A stretch of DNA of 43,467 bases from Clostridiales bacterium (GCA_015056245.1 SVGQ01000011.1:1-43467); one strand, 5' to 3'. Numbered from the stretch's first letter, positions 26,812-35,320 are shown. Notes: generated by a model not told the origin, from the letters alone. A program made the numbers and translations.

Positions 26812-27621
26812 TTACTTTGCAGTCATTTCCCGGTTGCGGTTGGCGGCAGCTTCCATAGCTGCCATAACGCTGGCTTCAAAGCCTGTGTCCTTCAACGCTT
26901 CAACAGCAGCAATGGTGGTTCCTGCAGGAGAACATACATCATCCCGAAGCTTGCAGGGATGTTCTCCAGTCTCCAGTACCATCTTTGCAGAACCCAGTAC
27001 AGCCTGTGCGGCTGCTTGCACAGCCATCGCACGAGGCATTCCCTGTTTAACAGCGCCAAGAGCCATCGCATCGATCAAAGTATAGATGTACGCCGGGCTG
27101 CTTCCGCTGACAGCGATCACTGCATCAAATAAACGTTCTGGCACAACCGCAGACGTACCAAGACAATCAAACAACTGTTTCGCCCAGTCCAGCCATTCCT
27201 TCGAAAACGTCGTTTCTTCGCAAAGAGCAGTATAGCCTTCCCCCACCAATGCCGGTGTGTTTGGCATAACACGGAGCACCATGGCGCCATGGTGCTCTCC
27301 CAGGCCATTATTCAACATTTCCACTGACCAGCCAGCTGCGATCGAAATGATGGCTTTGCCGGCAACTGCCGACTTGATTTCCTCCAAAACGCCAGCCAGA
27401 AAAACCGGTTTCACGCCGAGCAGGATGCAATCTACCTGCTGTGCCAATGCCAGATTATTCTCAGCAACGATAATGCCTGGATATTGATTGGACATTTTCT
27501 CTGTCTGCGCAGCGATCACATCATAAACAATAACATCCTCTGAGGCAATAAAACCTTTGTTTAAAGCGGATTTCAGGATAGTGCCACCCATATTACCCGC
27601 GCCGATCAAGCCAAATCTCAA
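26812..27621 (-). CDS. proC: Pyrroline-5-carboxylate reductase
   Basis: The product is 269 aa. It catalyses the last step of proline synthesis, NAD(P)H-dependent reduction of pyrroline-5-carboxylate. The N-terminal Rossmann motif is FGLIGAGNMGGTIL. The C-terminal helical dimer domain contains AVSGSSPAYIYTLIDAMALGAVKQGMPRA and DDVCSPAGTTIAAVEAL, the family signature. The start is TTG at 27621, supported by the fit to the conserved N-terminus and by GGGGGAG upstream. The start lies only 21 bases after the rnf operon terminator hairpin, with no room for a promoter between them. Confidence 0.95.
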   Translation of the reverse strand: MRFGLIGAGNMGGTILKSALNKGFIASEDVIVYDVIAAQTEKMSNQYPGIIVAENNLALAQQVDCILLGVKPVFLAGVLEEIKSAVAGKAIISIAAGWSVEMLNNGLGEHHGAMVLRVMPNTPALVGEGYTALCEETTFSKEWLDWAKQLFDCLGTSAVVPERLFDAVIAVSGSSPAYIYTLIDAMALGAVKQGMPRAMAVQAAAQAVLGSAKMVLETGEHPCKLRDDVCSPAGTTIAAVEALKDTGFEASVMAAMEAAANRNREMTAK

Positions 27622-27642
27622 ACGCTCTCCCCCATTCTTCGC

Positions 27643-27676
27643 AAAAGAGCCGAACGGGAAACTCCGCGTTCGGCTC
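27643..27676 (-). terminator. Terminator of the rnf operon
   Basis: On the - strand, GAGCCGAACG (27676-27667) pairs perfectly with CGTTCGGCTC (27656-27647) over a 10-base loop and is followed by four T residues. It lies 21 bases past the rnfB stop. The short U-tract suggests partial read-through into proC. Confidence 0.8.
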
Positions 27677-27696
27677 CTATATTCCTTTTTAATGAA

Positions 27697-28752
27697 TTAC
27701 TCAGCCTTCGGTACTGCGTAATCATTTTTGGTCGTACCAACCTTGGCATTGGCATCTCGCACATGTTTGCGAACATGCATGTTGATGGCCTTTTTGGGAC
27801 ACTTCTTGGCGCATTCACCGCAACCGGTACATGCTTCGTTTACTTCATGCACCTGCTTCAGTTCGCCGGAAATGGCCTCAAACTTACAGGTGCGCTTACA
27901 AATGGTGCAGCCAATGCATAGATCACGATCAATCTCAGCGATCTGGCGGTTATCGAAATCGCCCCAGATAGCACCGGTGGGACATTCTTCCGCGCACATC
28001 ATGCAGCCCACGCACTTGCTCATATCGAATACAGGCAAATGGTTGACCATGGTAATGGCACCGAACTTACAGGCATTCGCGCAGTGTTCACAGCCGATGC
28101 AGCCAATCTTGCAGTTATCGCTGACCAAGAACCCTTCCTCAGCAGCGCGGCACAGCAGACGAACCGGCACCGTTTCGGGCTGGAGGCTCAAAACACTCTT
28201 GGGGCAGGCATTCACGCAGGCACCGCAGCTTTGGCACTTATCGGGATCCACCTTGGCAATGCCGGTGTAGGGGTCGATATGGATCGCATCAAACTGACAG
28301 ACACGAACACAGGTACCAAGCCCCAGACAGGCATACTTACAGGAACGGTTGCCGTCATTCACCAAAGAAGCAGCCACACAATCCTGAATGCCATGGTAAG
28401 GGAACTTACTGCGGCAGCGCTCGCTGCTACCCTGACAAACCACGGTAGCAACGTTGCGCACCTGATCCGGCAAGTCTTCCACGCCCATGATCTCAGCAAT
28501 CTGATCCGCAACCGGCTGACCACCTACGGGACAAGCACTGATGGGGGCGCGATTTTCCACAATGGCATCCGCCAATGCATCGCAACCTGCAAAGCCGCAG
28601 CCGCCACAATTGGCGCCCGGCAGGCATGCACGGACAGCATCACGCTGAGGATTGGCTGGAATCTCAAATACTTTATTGGCTACCGTCAAAAGCAGACCGC
28701 ACAGCAGACCCAATACGCCCAACACGGCAGCAGCAATCAAAATCGCACTCAT
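27697..28752 (-). CDS. rnfB: Rnf complex subunit RnfB, ferredoxin-type
   Basis: The product is 351 aa. One N-terminal membrane helix (about 3-25) anchors it. The CGGCGFAGC motif with a later Cys (Cys49, 52, 57, 74) binds a [4Fe-4S] cluster. Six ferredoxin-like cysteine sets follow (CKYACLGLGTCVRVC, CQSCGACVNACP, CIGCEHCANAC, CVGCMMCAEECP, CIGCTICKRTC, CTGCGECAKKCP). RnfB accepts electrons from reduced ferredoxin at the cytosolic face and passes them into the membrane part of the complex, which pumps Na+ or H+ while reducing NAD+. The start follows GGAGAG. It is the last gene of the operon and is larger than proteobacterial RnfB (about 190 aa). Confidence 0.95.
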   Translation of the reverse strand: MSAILIAAAVLGVLGLLCGLLLTVANKVFEIPANPQRDAVRACLPGANCGGCGFAGCDALADAIVENRAPISACPVGGQPVADQIAEIMGVEDLPDQVRNVATVVCQGSSERCRSKFPYHGIQDCVAASLVNDGNRSCKYACLGLGTCVRVCQFDAIHIDPYTGIAKVDPDKCQSCGACVNACPKSVLSLQPETVPVRLLCRAAEEGFLVSDNCKIGCIGCEHCANACKFGAITMVNHLPVFDMSKCVGCMMCAEECPTGAIWGDFDNRQIAEIDRDLCIGCTICKRTCKFEAISGELKQVHEVNEACTGCGECAKKCPKKAINMHVRKHVRDANAKVGTTKNDYAVPKAE

Positions 28753-28773
28753 ACTATACTCTCCTTTCCCCTA

Positions 28774-29349
28774 TTACAGCAGTCCGGAGAAGCCCTGAAA
28801 CGCCAGAGCCATCAAACCGGCAGTAATCAGCGCGCCGGGGAAACCATTCATCCACTTCGGCATATTGCTGACCGCCAGCCGCTCGCGAATGCTGGCAAAC
28901 AATACGATTGCCAGTGTGAAACCCAATGCGCCGCTGATACCATTCACAACAGATTCGATCAGGTTATAGCCCTCACGAACATTGAGCAGCGCAACACCCA
29001 GTACAGCACAGTTGGTGGTGATCAGCGGAAGATAGACACCCAGCGCCTGATAAAGAGACGCAGAGATCTTCTTCAGAGCAATTTCTACCACCTGTACCAG
29101 CATGGCGATCACCAGAATAAAGGCGATTGTCTGCATATATTCCAAATTGAAGGGAATCAGCAGATAGGTCTGGATGAAATAGGTGATCAGAGATGCCAAC
29201 GCCATAACGAAGGTAACAGCCATACCCATGCCCAGCGCTGTTTCAGTCTTTTTCGAAACACCAAGGAAGGGACAGATACCGAGGAACTGCGACATAACGA
29301 AGTTGTTGACAAGCACGCCGCCAACAATGATCAGCAACAGATTGCTCAC
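28774..29349 (-). CDS. rnfA: Rnf complex subunit RnfA
   Basis: The product is 191 aa, an integral membrane protein with about six helices. The FLGICPFLG and TTNCAVLG cysteines are the half-set of ligands known to share a membrane [2Fe-2S] cluster with RnfE. The start is GTG at 29349, overlapping the rnfE stop (GTGA). The pseudo-symmetric partner RnfE is directly upstream. The length and motifs are normal for the family. Confidence 0.95.
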   Translation of the reverse strand: MSNLLLIIVGGVLVNNFVMSQFLGICPFLGVSKKTETALGMGMAVTFVMALASLITYFIQTYLLIPFNLEYMQTIAFILVIAMLVQVVEIALKKISASLYQALGVYLPLITTNCAVLGVALLNVREGYNLIESVVNGISGALGFTLAIVLFASIRERLAVSNMPKWMNGFPGALITAGLMALAFQGFSGLL

Positions 29350-29981
29350 AGAATCTCCTCCTCCTTTTCAGCCTTGCGGCGTTCGGTGTACTGCACAAAT
29401 GCATTCACAGCCAGCAGTAACAGCCCAAGGAACAGGAAGCCGCCGCTGGGACTGGTGGCGATCGCCATGGGTTGATAGCCTTCCGGCATGATCTGAATGC
29501 CGAACCAGCAGCCGGTACCGATGATCTCACGCACAGAGGACAGCAGCACCAACGCTCCTGTGAAGCCAAGTCCCATGCCCAGACCATCCGCAATGGACGG
29601 CAGTACCGGATTCTTGGAGGCGAAAGATTCCGCACGGGCGAAGATGATGCAGTTTACCACGATCAACGGGATGTAGATACCCAACGTGCTGGACAATGCG
29701 GGCAGAAAAGCCTTGATCATCAGGTCAATGATGGTAACAAATGTAGCGATAACCACAACAAAACTTGGGATACGCACTTTTTCAGGAATGATATTACGCA
29801 GAAGGGAAACCACCAAATTGGAGAAAACCAGCACAAATGTTGTAGCCAGCCCCATACCGAGACCGCTGGAAGCTGCCTTGGTAATCGCCAGTGTAGGACA
29901 CATGCCCAGCAGGAGACGGAAAGTGGGGTTTTCATTCAGCAAGCCGTTGGTGAAAACCTTGATCAAGCGATTGTTCTTCAT
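29346..29981 (-). CDS. rnfE: Rnf complex subunit RnfE
   Basis: The product is 211 aa, an integral membrane protein homologous to RnfA with inverted topology. The LLGMCPTLA and [11 protein letters not shown] cysteines are conserved. A charged cytosolic tail ends the protein ([12 protein letters not shown]). It overlaps rnfD by 4 bases (ATGA) at its start and rnfA at its end. In the standard order rnfG would lie between rnfD and rnfE; here there is no space for it. Confidence 0.95.
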   Translation of the reverse strand: MKNNRLIKVFTNGLLNENPTFRLLLGMCPTLAITKAASSGLGMGLATTFVLVFSNLVVSLLRNIIPEKVRIPSFVVVIATFVTIIDLMIKAFLPALSSTLGIYIPLIVVNCIIFARAESFASKNPVLPSIADGLGMGLGFTGALVLLSSVREIIGTGCWFGIQIMPEGYQPMAIATSPSGGFLFLGLLLLAVNAFVQYTERRKAEKEEEIL

Positions 29982-31648
29982 GCTTTGGCAGCTCCTTTCT
30001 CTTGTTTGGTGTAGCCAAAGGGCTTGCGGACAGTATAGCGGTCAATCAAAGGCGTCAGAACATTCATGAACAGGATCGCAAAGGAGCAGCCTTCAGGATA
30101 GCCTGCGTTGAAGAAACGGATCACATACAAAATGACAGCGCATCCAATACCCATGATCACACGGCCCCACTTGCTGATGGGAGAGGTGACATAGTCAGTT
30201 GCCATGAAGAACGCGCCAAGGATCAAACCGCCGCTGAGCAGCTGATACAGTGCATTCTGGGAACCGGATTCCGGAGAGTAGATCACACCGGTGTGGATCC
30301 AGAACAGGATGAAGGCCGTTACAATAAAGCTGACCGGAATCCGCCAATCGATCACCCGGCGGAAAATCAAGTACAGACCGCCCAACAGCAGCGTCAGCTT
30401 GCAGGTTTCACCCAACATGCCGGGAATATTACCGCTGAACAGATCCCACAGGGAGTACTGACCGGGTTCCGCACTGGCGCTGAGAGGAGTAGCCACAGAA
30501 GTAGCTTCCACAGTGGTGGAAGTTGCGGACGCTGTGGTCTCCACAGCAGGAGTGGAAGAAGCAGTGGCTTCGGTTGTGGTTTCAGTGGTGGCAGCGGCAG
30601 TTGCCTCGGTTGTGGCTTCCACTACAGGAGCAGCGGTTTCGCCGGTAGCGGCTGTTGTTGCTTCGGTGGTGGCTTCGGCTACAGGTGCAGCTTCCTCGGC
30701 GGGAGCAGCGGTTTCGCCGGTAGCGGCTGCTGTTGCTTCGGTGGTGGCTTCGGCTACAGGAGCAGCTTCCTCGGCGGGAGCAGCGGCTTCGCCAGTAGCG
30801 GCAGCGGTGGCTTCGGTAGTGGCTTCGGCTACAGGTGCAGCTTCCTCTGCGGGAGCAGCAACTTCGCCAGTAGCAGCTGCAGTTGCCTCGGTGGTAGCTT
30901 CGGCTACAGGTGCGGCTTCCTCGGCGGGAGCAGCGGTTTCGCCGGTAGCGGCTGCGGTTGCCTCGGTGGTGGCTTCGGCTACAGGTGCAGCTTCCTCGGC
31001 GGGAGCAGCGGTTTCACCAGTAGCGGCTGCGGTTGCTTCGGTAGTGGCTTCGGCTACAGGTGCAGCTTCCTCAGCGGGAGCAGCGGCTTCGCCAGTAGCG
31101 GCTGCGGTTGCTTCGGTAGTGGCCTCGGTTTCAACCGTTTCTACCACAGCAACAGGAGTAGCGGTGACAGCCTTCAAAGAGGCATCCAGACCAAAGATCT
31201 GTCCAGCCTGAGGCATCACATTGGCAGCCATCAGAACGGTCCAGCTAAGCATCAAAATCGTACGGGCCGCCAAAGCAGGGTTAATAAAGTTCTGACCAAT
31301 GCCGCCAAAAATCTGCTTTACCAGAACGATGGCGATGACGGAGCCGATCAGTCCCATCCACCACGGAGCAGAAGCAGGCATATTAAAGGCCAACAGCAAA
31401 CCGGTAACTACAGCGCTCAAGTCGCCTACGGTACTGGTCTGATGGGTCATTTTCTGATAAGCCCACTCAGAAATCACGCAGCCCAGTACGCAGGTAATGA
31501 TTACAGACAGAGCAGGTGCGCCGAAATACCATACTGCAGCAAGCGCAGTGGGCAGCAAAGCAATGATCACATCCAGCATGATCGTGCGGGTGCTGGTTTT
31601 GGTATTGCGCAAAAACGGCGAAGGAGCAACAATCAGCTTCTTTTGCAT
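29978..31648 (-). CDS. rnfD: Rnf complex subunit RnfD with a large repetitive extracytoplasmic insertion
   Basis: The product is 556 aa, against about 310-350 in typical RnfD. Residues 1-160 and 385-556 match the family: LIVAPSPF near the start, NFINPALAARTIL (about 120-132), GNIPGMLGETCKLTLLLGG (406-424) and the conserved end DYVTSPISKWGRVIMGIGC. Between them is an insertion of about 220 residues rich in Ala, Thr, Glu and Pro (about 166-384), in the loop expected to face outside. The likely covalent FMN threonine is Thr387 in TSVATPLS, just after the insertion; AVTATPVAV (160-168) before it looks like a partial copy. The start at 31648 (MQKKLIVAPS) gives the usual N-terminus and lies 4 bases after rnfC. 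No frameshift is seen. Confidence 0.92.
   Translation of the reverse strand: MQKKLIVAPSPFLRNTKTSTRTIMLDVIIALLPTALAAVWYFGAPALSVIITCVLGCVISEWAYQKMTHQTSTVGDLSAVVTGLLLAFNMPASAPWWMGLIGSVIAIVLVKQIFGGIGQNFINPALAARTILMLSWTVLMAANVMPQAGQIFGLDASLKAVTATPVAVVETVETEATTEATAAATGEAAAPAEEAAPVAEATTEATAAATGETAAPAEEAAPVAEATTEATAAATGETAAPAEEAAPVAEATTEATAAATGEVAAPAEEAAPVAEATTEATAAATGEAAAPAEEAAPVAEATTEATAAATGETAAPAEEAAPVAEATTEATTAATGETAAPVVEATTEATAAATTETTTEATASSTPAVETTASATSTTVEATSVATPLSASAEPGQYSLWDLFSGNIPGMLGETCKLTLLLGGLYLIFRRVIDWRIPVSFIVTAFILFWIHTGVIYSPESGSQNALYQLLSGGLILGAFFMATDYVTSPISKWGRVIMGIGCAVILYVIRFFNAGYPEGCSFAILFMNVLTPLIDRYTVRKPFGYTKQEKGAAKA
30617..31123 (-). repeat. 75-bp tandem repeats inside rnfD
   Basis: Six 75-bp units (31123-30674) encode residues 176-325, and a shortened seventh encodes 326-344. 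Each unit begins ATTEATAAATGE and ends AAPVAE. Within the six full units almost the only amino-acid change is at unit position 13 (Ala, Thr or Val). A degenerate eighth unit runs on to about residue 364. Each 25-residue unit has about 11 Ala, 5 Glu, 4-5 Thr and 2 Pro and no basic residue, so the array is strongly acidic. Confidence 0.93.
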
Positions 31649-31652
31649 CTTA

Positions 31653-32996
31653 TTACTCTCCTTTCTTGGCCGCTTCGATCTTGCGGCGCTGGGTGATAAT
31701 CTTCTTAGCCACACGGCAACTCTGGGTCAGATTGCGCTTAGCGGGGCAGCTGAAAGAACATACGCCGCACTCAATGCAATTCATAACGCCAGCCGCTTCG
31801 GCCTGTTCGTACATATCCTTGCGAGAATAACGATCGATCGTGGCAGGAGACAGCTTCATCGGGCAGGCTTCCACGCAGCGTCCGCAACGGATGCAGGCAG
31901 ATTCCTTGACCAGCGCATTGACGGTTTCCAATGCGACGATGCCGCTGCATCCCTTGGTGATCGGAATATCCTCACGGCTGATCGCCATGCCCATCATGGG
32001 TCCACCATAGATCAACATGCGGGTATTGGGCAGAATGCCCTCAGAGGTATCCAGCAGCCATTCCACAGGAGCGCCGATGCGAACCAGATAATTAGCAGGT
32101 TTCTGTACGTTTCCGCCGACGGTGACAACGCGATCCACCACCGGGCGGCCTTCGTACACAGCGCGATACAGCGCATAGCAGGTACCAACGTTCATTACGA
32201 TAGCGCCCACATCCAAAGGCAGCTTGCCATTGGGGACTTTGCGGCGTGTCAGGGCATATACCAGCTGTTTTTCACCGCCCTGAGGATACTTCACCTTCAG
32301 GCCGACAGCATCGGCGTTTTCGCATACCTCGCAAGCCTTCTTCATTTCCTCAATGGCATCGGGCTTGTTGTTTTCGATGCCGACCAGCACGCGGTCGATT
32401 CCCAGTGCTTTCTGCACAAGGCGGGCGCCCTTCATAATCTCCTGTGCATGTTCCACCATCAAACGATGGTCGGCAGACAGATATGGCTCGCACTCTGCGC
32501 CGTTGAGCACCAGTGTATCCACATGCTTGTCCGCAGGTACTGCTACTTTCACAGCAGTGGGGAATGTGGCGCCGCCCATGCCTACGATGCCCATTTCACG
32601 GGCCAGCTTGGACAGTTCGTCCGCAGACAGGTTTTCAGGATCTGCCACAGGGATCAACTCCACCCATGTATCCTGAAAATCGTTATCGATAATAACGCTC
32701 ATCTGCTGGGTACCATTGGCAGTGATACAGGGGATGCAGTCCACCACGGTACCTGAAACAGACGCATGCACAGCAGCACTGACAAAGCCGCCGGGCTCGC
32801 CGATCTTTTGGCCTACCTTCACCTTATCGCCCTTCTGGACAAGGGGCTTGCAGGGCGCGCCGATATGCTGCTGCAGCGGAATGGCGACGCGGGATGGCAG
32901 CGGTGCTTCCATGATGGCCAACCCAGCAGTGACTACCTTTCCCCCATTCCCTTCGTGCGGATGGATACCGCCAGGAAAGTTGAATACAGAACTCAT
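31653..32996 (-). CDS. rnfC: Rnf complex subunit RnfC
   Basis: The product is 447 aa. It is the peripheral cytosolic subunit that binds FMN and NAD(H). The N-terminal FPGGIHPHEGNGGK segment and barrel-sandwich region precede the flavin/NAD-binding domain (LVLNGAECEPYLSADHRLM) and an SLBB-like domain. Two [4Fe-4S] motifs lie near the end (CIRCGRCVEACP, CIECGVCSFSCP). The start at 32996 is supported by AGGAAGGA upstream and by the family N-terminus. It is the first gene of the operon rnfC-D-E-A-B, preceded by an extended -10 promoter. Confidence 0.95.
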   Translation of the reverse strand: MSSVFNFPGGIHPHEGNGGKVVTAGLAIMEAPLPSRVAIPLQQHIGAPCKPLVQKGDKVKVGQKIGEPGGFVSAAVHASVSGTVVDCIPCITANGTQQMSVIIDNDFQDTWVELIPVADPENLSADELSKLAREMGIVGMGGATFPTAVKVAVPADKHVDTLVLNGAECEPYLSADHRLMVEHAQEIMKGARLVQKALGIDRVLVGIENNKPDAIEEMKKACEVCENADAVGLKVKYPQGGEKQLVYALTRRKVPNGKLPLDVGAIVMNVGTCYALYRAVYEGRPVVDRVVTVGGNVQKPANYLVRIGAPVEWLLDTSEGILPNTRMLIYGGPMMGMAISREDIPITKGCSGIVALETVNALVKESACIRCGRCVEACPMKLSPATIDRYSRKDMYEQAEAAGVMNCIECGVCSFSCPAKRNLTQSCRVAKKIITQRRKIEAAKKGE

Positions 32997-33051
32997 AGGT
33001 GATCGTCCTTCCTGTAAACTGATTAGATTACGGTCAAAACCTGTTTCGTTT

Positions 33052-33060
33052 AGTATAACA
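33052..33060 (-). promoter_or_regulatory. Extended -10 promoter element for the rnf operon
   Basis: On the - strand the sequence reads TGTTATACT, a TGN-extended -10 box 56 bases upstream of the rnfC ATG. No good -35 box is seen, which is common for extended -10 promoters. It lies in the 115-bp gap between recN and rnfC. Confidence 0.55.
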
Positions 33061-33111
33061 CAATTATGCACTGCCGAAAAGCATTGTTATTTTTTCGTCA
33101 TACCCCGATGA

Positions 33112-34830
33112 TCATTTTGGCAATTTTCGCTTCCAGTCCCATGCAGCATTTAGAATGGCACGGGCATGGGCATAACCGCTTTCCTGCTGCTCGTTGCTGA
33201 CACCGATCAATCGCGCCACTTCGCGGATCCGTTCTTCCTTTTCCAATTTGGTAATGGAGGTAAAGGTACGGTCGTTGTGTACATTCTTCTCCACAAAGAA
33301 CTGGGTATCTGCCATGGCGGCGATCTGCGCCAGATGTGTAACGCACAGCACCTGATGATACCGCGCAATAGATCCCATTTTTTCTGCTACCACCTGAGCA
33401 ATATGTCCGCTGATACCTGTGTCGATTTCATCGAAGATCATGCAAGGAATGCCCTCGTGGGCTGCGCCGGCTGCTTTCATGGCAAGCATCAGACGGGACA
33501 ATTCACCACCGGAGGCGGTTTTATCCAATGGTTTCAAGGGTTCGCCCGGGTTGGGCGCAATATAGAATACCACATGATCGTCGCCTTCGACAGTGGGAAT
33601 TCTTTTCACATCGGGGCCCGGCTGCTCAAACACGCAGGCAAAGCGTGTGTTTTGCATACCAAGATCGCTCAGCTCCTGCTCCATGGTTTTCTCCAGCTGC
33701 TCAGCCAAGGCCTTGCGGGCGGCAGTCAACTGGGCGGCTTCCTGACGGTATACGAGAAGTTTTTGCTTATAGTCCGCTTCAGCACGCTTCAGGCGATCTT
33801 CCATACTGCCAAGGCGGCTCAATTCATCCCGAATGTCCTCATGATGAGTGACCAGTTCGTCTGCCGTCATGCCATAGCGCCGTTCCAGCTTGCGGATCAG
33901 ATCAAGCCGTTCCAGAACTTCTTCGTTACGCTCCGGGTCAAAGCTTTCCTTCTCCAAAATATCCCGAAGCTCCAGACCGATCTCTTCCAGTTCGTAATAG
34001 GCAGCGTTCATCCGGTTCATCAGCGCCGCATACCGGGGGTCCAGACCCTCGATCGCTCGCATCCCATCGGCAGCCGAACGCAGTTTGTTCATGGCGCTTT
34101 GTTCCCGTCCCCCTGCGTAGGTTTCCGTATAGGCATTCCGAACAGCAATATCGATCTTCTCTGCCCCGGCGAAACGATCACGTTCAACGGACAATTTGTC
34201 AGCTTCACCAATACTGAGCTGTGCGGCATCCAGTTCCTTTACGCGGCTGGTTAGATACTCAGTGCGTTCGGCGCGCTGTGCATTCTCCTTGCGCAGGGCA
34301 GCGAATTTGGTGCTGCTCTCCTTCCAGATACGGAAGGCTTCCGCAGTTTTGTGCTTTTGATCAATGAACGAAGCATCACCGAAAGAATCCAGAAAGGCCA
34401 TATGTTTCTTGCCATCCAGCAGACTCTGATGCTCGTGCTGACCATGCACATCCACCAACAGCTCGGAAAGACTTCTAAGGAATGTAAGCGGCACGATGGT
34501 TCCACATACGCGGCACACGTTACGCTCTCCGTGGGTGATCTCCCGATAGATGCTCAGCAGCTCCCCTTCCGCTTCCAATTGCTGCTCCGCAAGGAGTTGC
34601 TTTACTTTGTCAAGACCGGTAATGTCGATCAGGGCCTCAACGGATGCCCTGTCGCACCCCGAACGGATCAATCCTCGGTCAGCCCGTTCACCCAGTACCA
34701 GATTGATGCTGTCAATCAGGATGGATTTACCGGCGCCGGTTTCACCGCTGAGTACCTGCATGCCCGGAGTGAATTCAATTTGTAGATTTTCAATCAGCGC
34801 AATATTGCGCACGGTCATGGACACCAGCAT
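33112..34830 (-). CDS. recN: DNA repair protein RecN
   Basis: The product is 572 aa. It is an SMC-like ATPase that acts early in double-strand-break repair. Walker A is LSGETGAGKSIL (about 27-38). The ABC signature is ASGGELSRLMLAMK and Walker B is CMIFDEIDTGISG. The central region (about 160-370) is the expected antiparallel coiled coil. ATG 34830 (MLVSMTVRN) is used; ATG 34818 is also possible. It lies 24 bases after argR. A LexA-like box upstream of nadK may place the nadK-argR-recN group under SOS control. Confidence 0.97.
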   Translation of the reverse strand: MLVSMTVRNIALIENLQIEFTPGMQVLSGETGAGKSILIDSINLVLGERADRGLIRSGCDRASVEALIDITGLDKVKQLLAEQQLEAEGELLSIYREITHGERNVCRVCGTIVPLTFLRSLSELLVDVHGQHEHQSLLDGKKHMAFLDSFGDASFIDQKHKTAEAFRIWKESSTKFAALRKENAQRAERTEYLTSRVKELDAAQLSIGEADKLSVERDRFAGAEKIDIAVRNAYTETYAGGREQSAMNKLRSAADGMRAIEGLDPRYAALMNRMNAAYYELEEIGLELRDILEKESFDPERNEEVLERLDLIRKLERRYGMTADELVTHHEDIRDELSRLGSMEDRLKRAEADYKQKLLVYRQEAAQLTAARKALAEQLEKTMEQELSDLGMQNTRFACVFEQPGPDVKRIPTVEGDDHVVFYIAPNPGEPLKPLDKTASGGELSRLMLAMKAAGAAHEGIPCMIFDEIDTGISGHIAQVVAEKMGSIARYHQVLCVTHLAQIAAMADTQFFVEKNVHNDRTFTSITKLEKEERIREVARLIGVSNEQQESGYAHARAILNAAWDWKRKLPK

Positions 34831-34854
34831 GGTATCGCACTATCCTTTCTTCGC

Positions 34855-35307
34855 TTAGCGATGAATCATGGCATTGAGCCGCTCCAATACCCCAGAAACT
34901 TCCTCTATGCTGCGCACGATCAACAGAATGGTATTGTCACCGGCGATGGTGCCGAGAATCTCAGGCCAACGCATGCTGTCAATGGCCTCAGCGGCAATGT
35001 TGGCGCTGGCAGAAATGGTTTTCAAAATGATCTGGTTGTAGGCGCTGGTCATGCTCAGTACGGTGTCGCTGAACATGCGAATCAGGCGTTCATTGATGCT
35101 GCTGTCCGCATTATCTGCCAAAGCATAGCGATAGCTTCCGGTGGAGGACTGCACCTTGATCAGCTTCATTTCTTTGATATCGCGGGATACGGTTGCCTGC
35201 GTTACCCGAAAACCAAGTTTTCCAAGTTCTTCCGCCAGTTCCTCCTGCGTTTCCACAGCCTGATTGTTAATGATCTCCAAGATAGCGACTTGTCGAGAAC
35301 TTTTCAT
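34855..35307 (-). CDS. argR: Arginine repressor ArgR/AhrC
   Basis: The product is 150 aa. The N-terminal winged helix (about 1-70) has VTQATVSRDIKEMKLIKV. The C-terminal oligomerisation and arginine-binding domain has GTIAGDNTILLIV. The hexamer controls arginine biosynthesis and catabolism genes. It lies between nadK (13 bases) and recN (24 bases), the standard Firmicute order. No obvious ARG box was found nearby. Confidence 0.96.
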   Translation of the reverse strand: MKSSRQVAILEIINNQAVETQEELAEELGKLGFRVTQATVSRDIKEMKLIKVQSSTGSYRYALADNADSSINERLIRMFSDTVLSMTSAYNQIILKTISASANIAAEAIDSMRWPEILGTIAGDNTILLIVRSIEEVSGVLERLNAMIHR

Positions 35308-35320
35308 ATATGCCTCCTGC

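Noticed and set aside
28039..29475. 478-codon + strand open frame opposite rnfB, rnfA and rnfE
   Set aside because: It crosses three well-supported genes on the other strand and shows no family motif.
30513..31211. Second + strand open frame opposite rnfD (Ala/Val/Ser repeats)
   Set aside because: The same repeat array read in another antisense frame. The absence of stops follows from the repeated GC-rich unit.
30002..31696. Long + strand open frame opposite rnfD (Gly/Ser/Cys-rich)
   Set aside because: It is the antisense image of the rnfD repeats; rnfD itself has family motifs, a ribosome binding site and operon coupling. The frame has no start signal or known domain.
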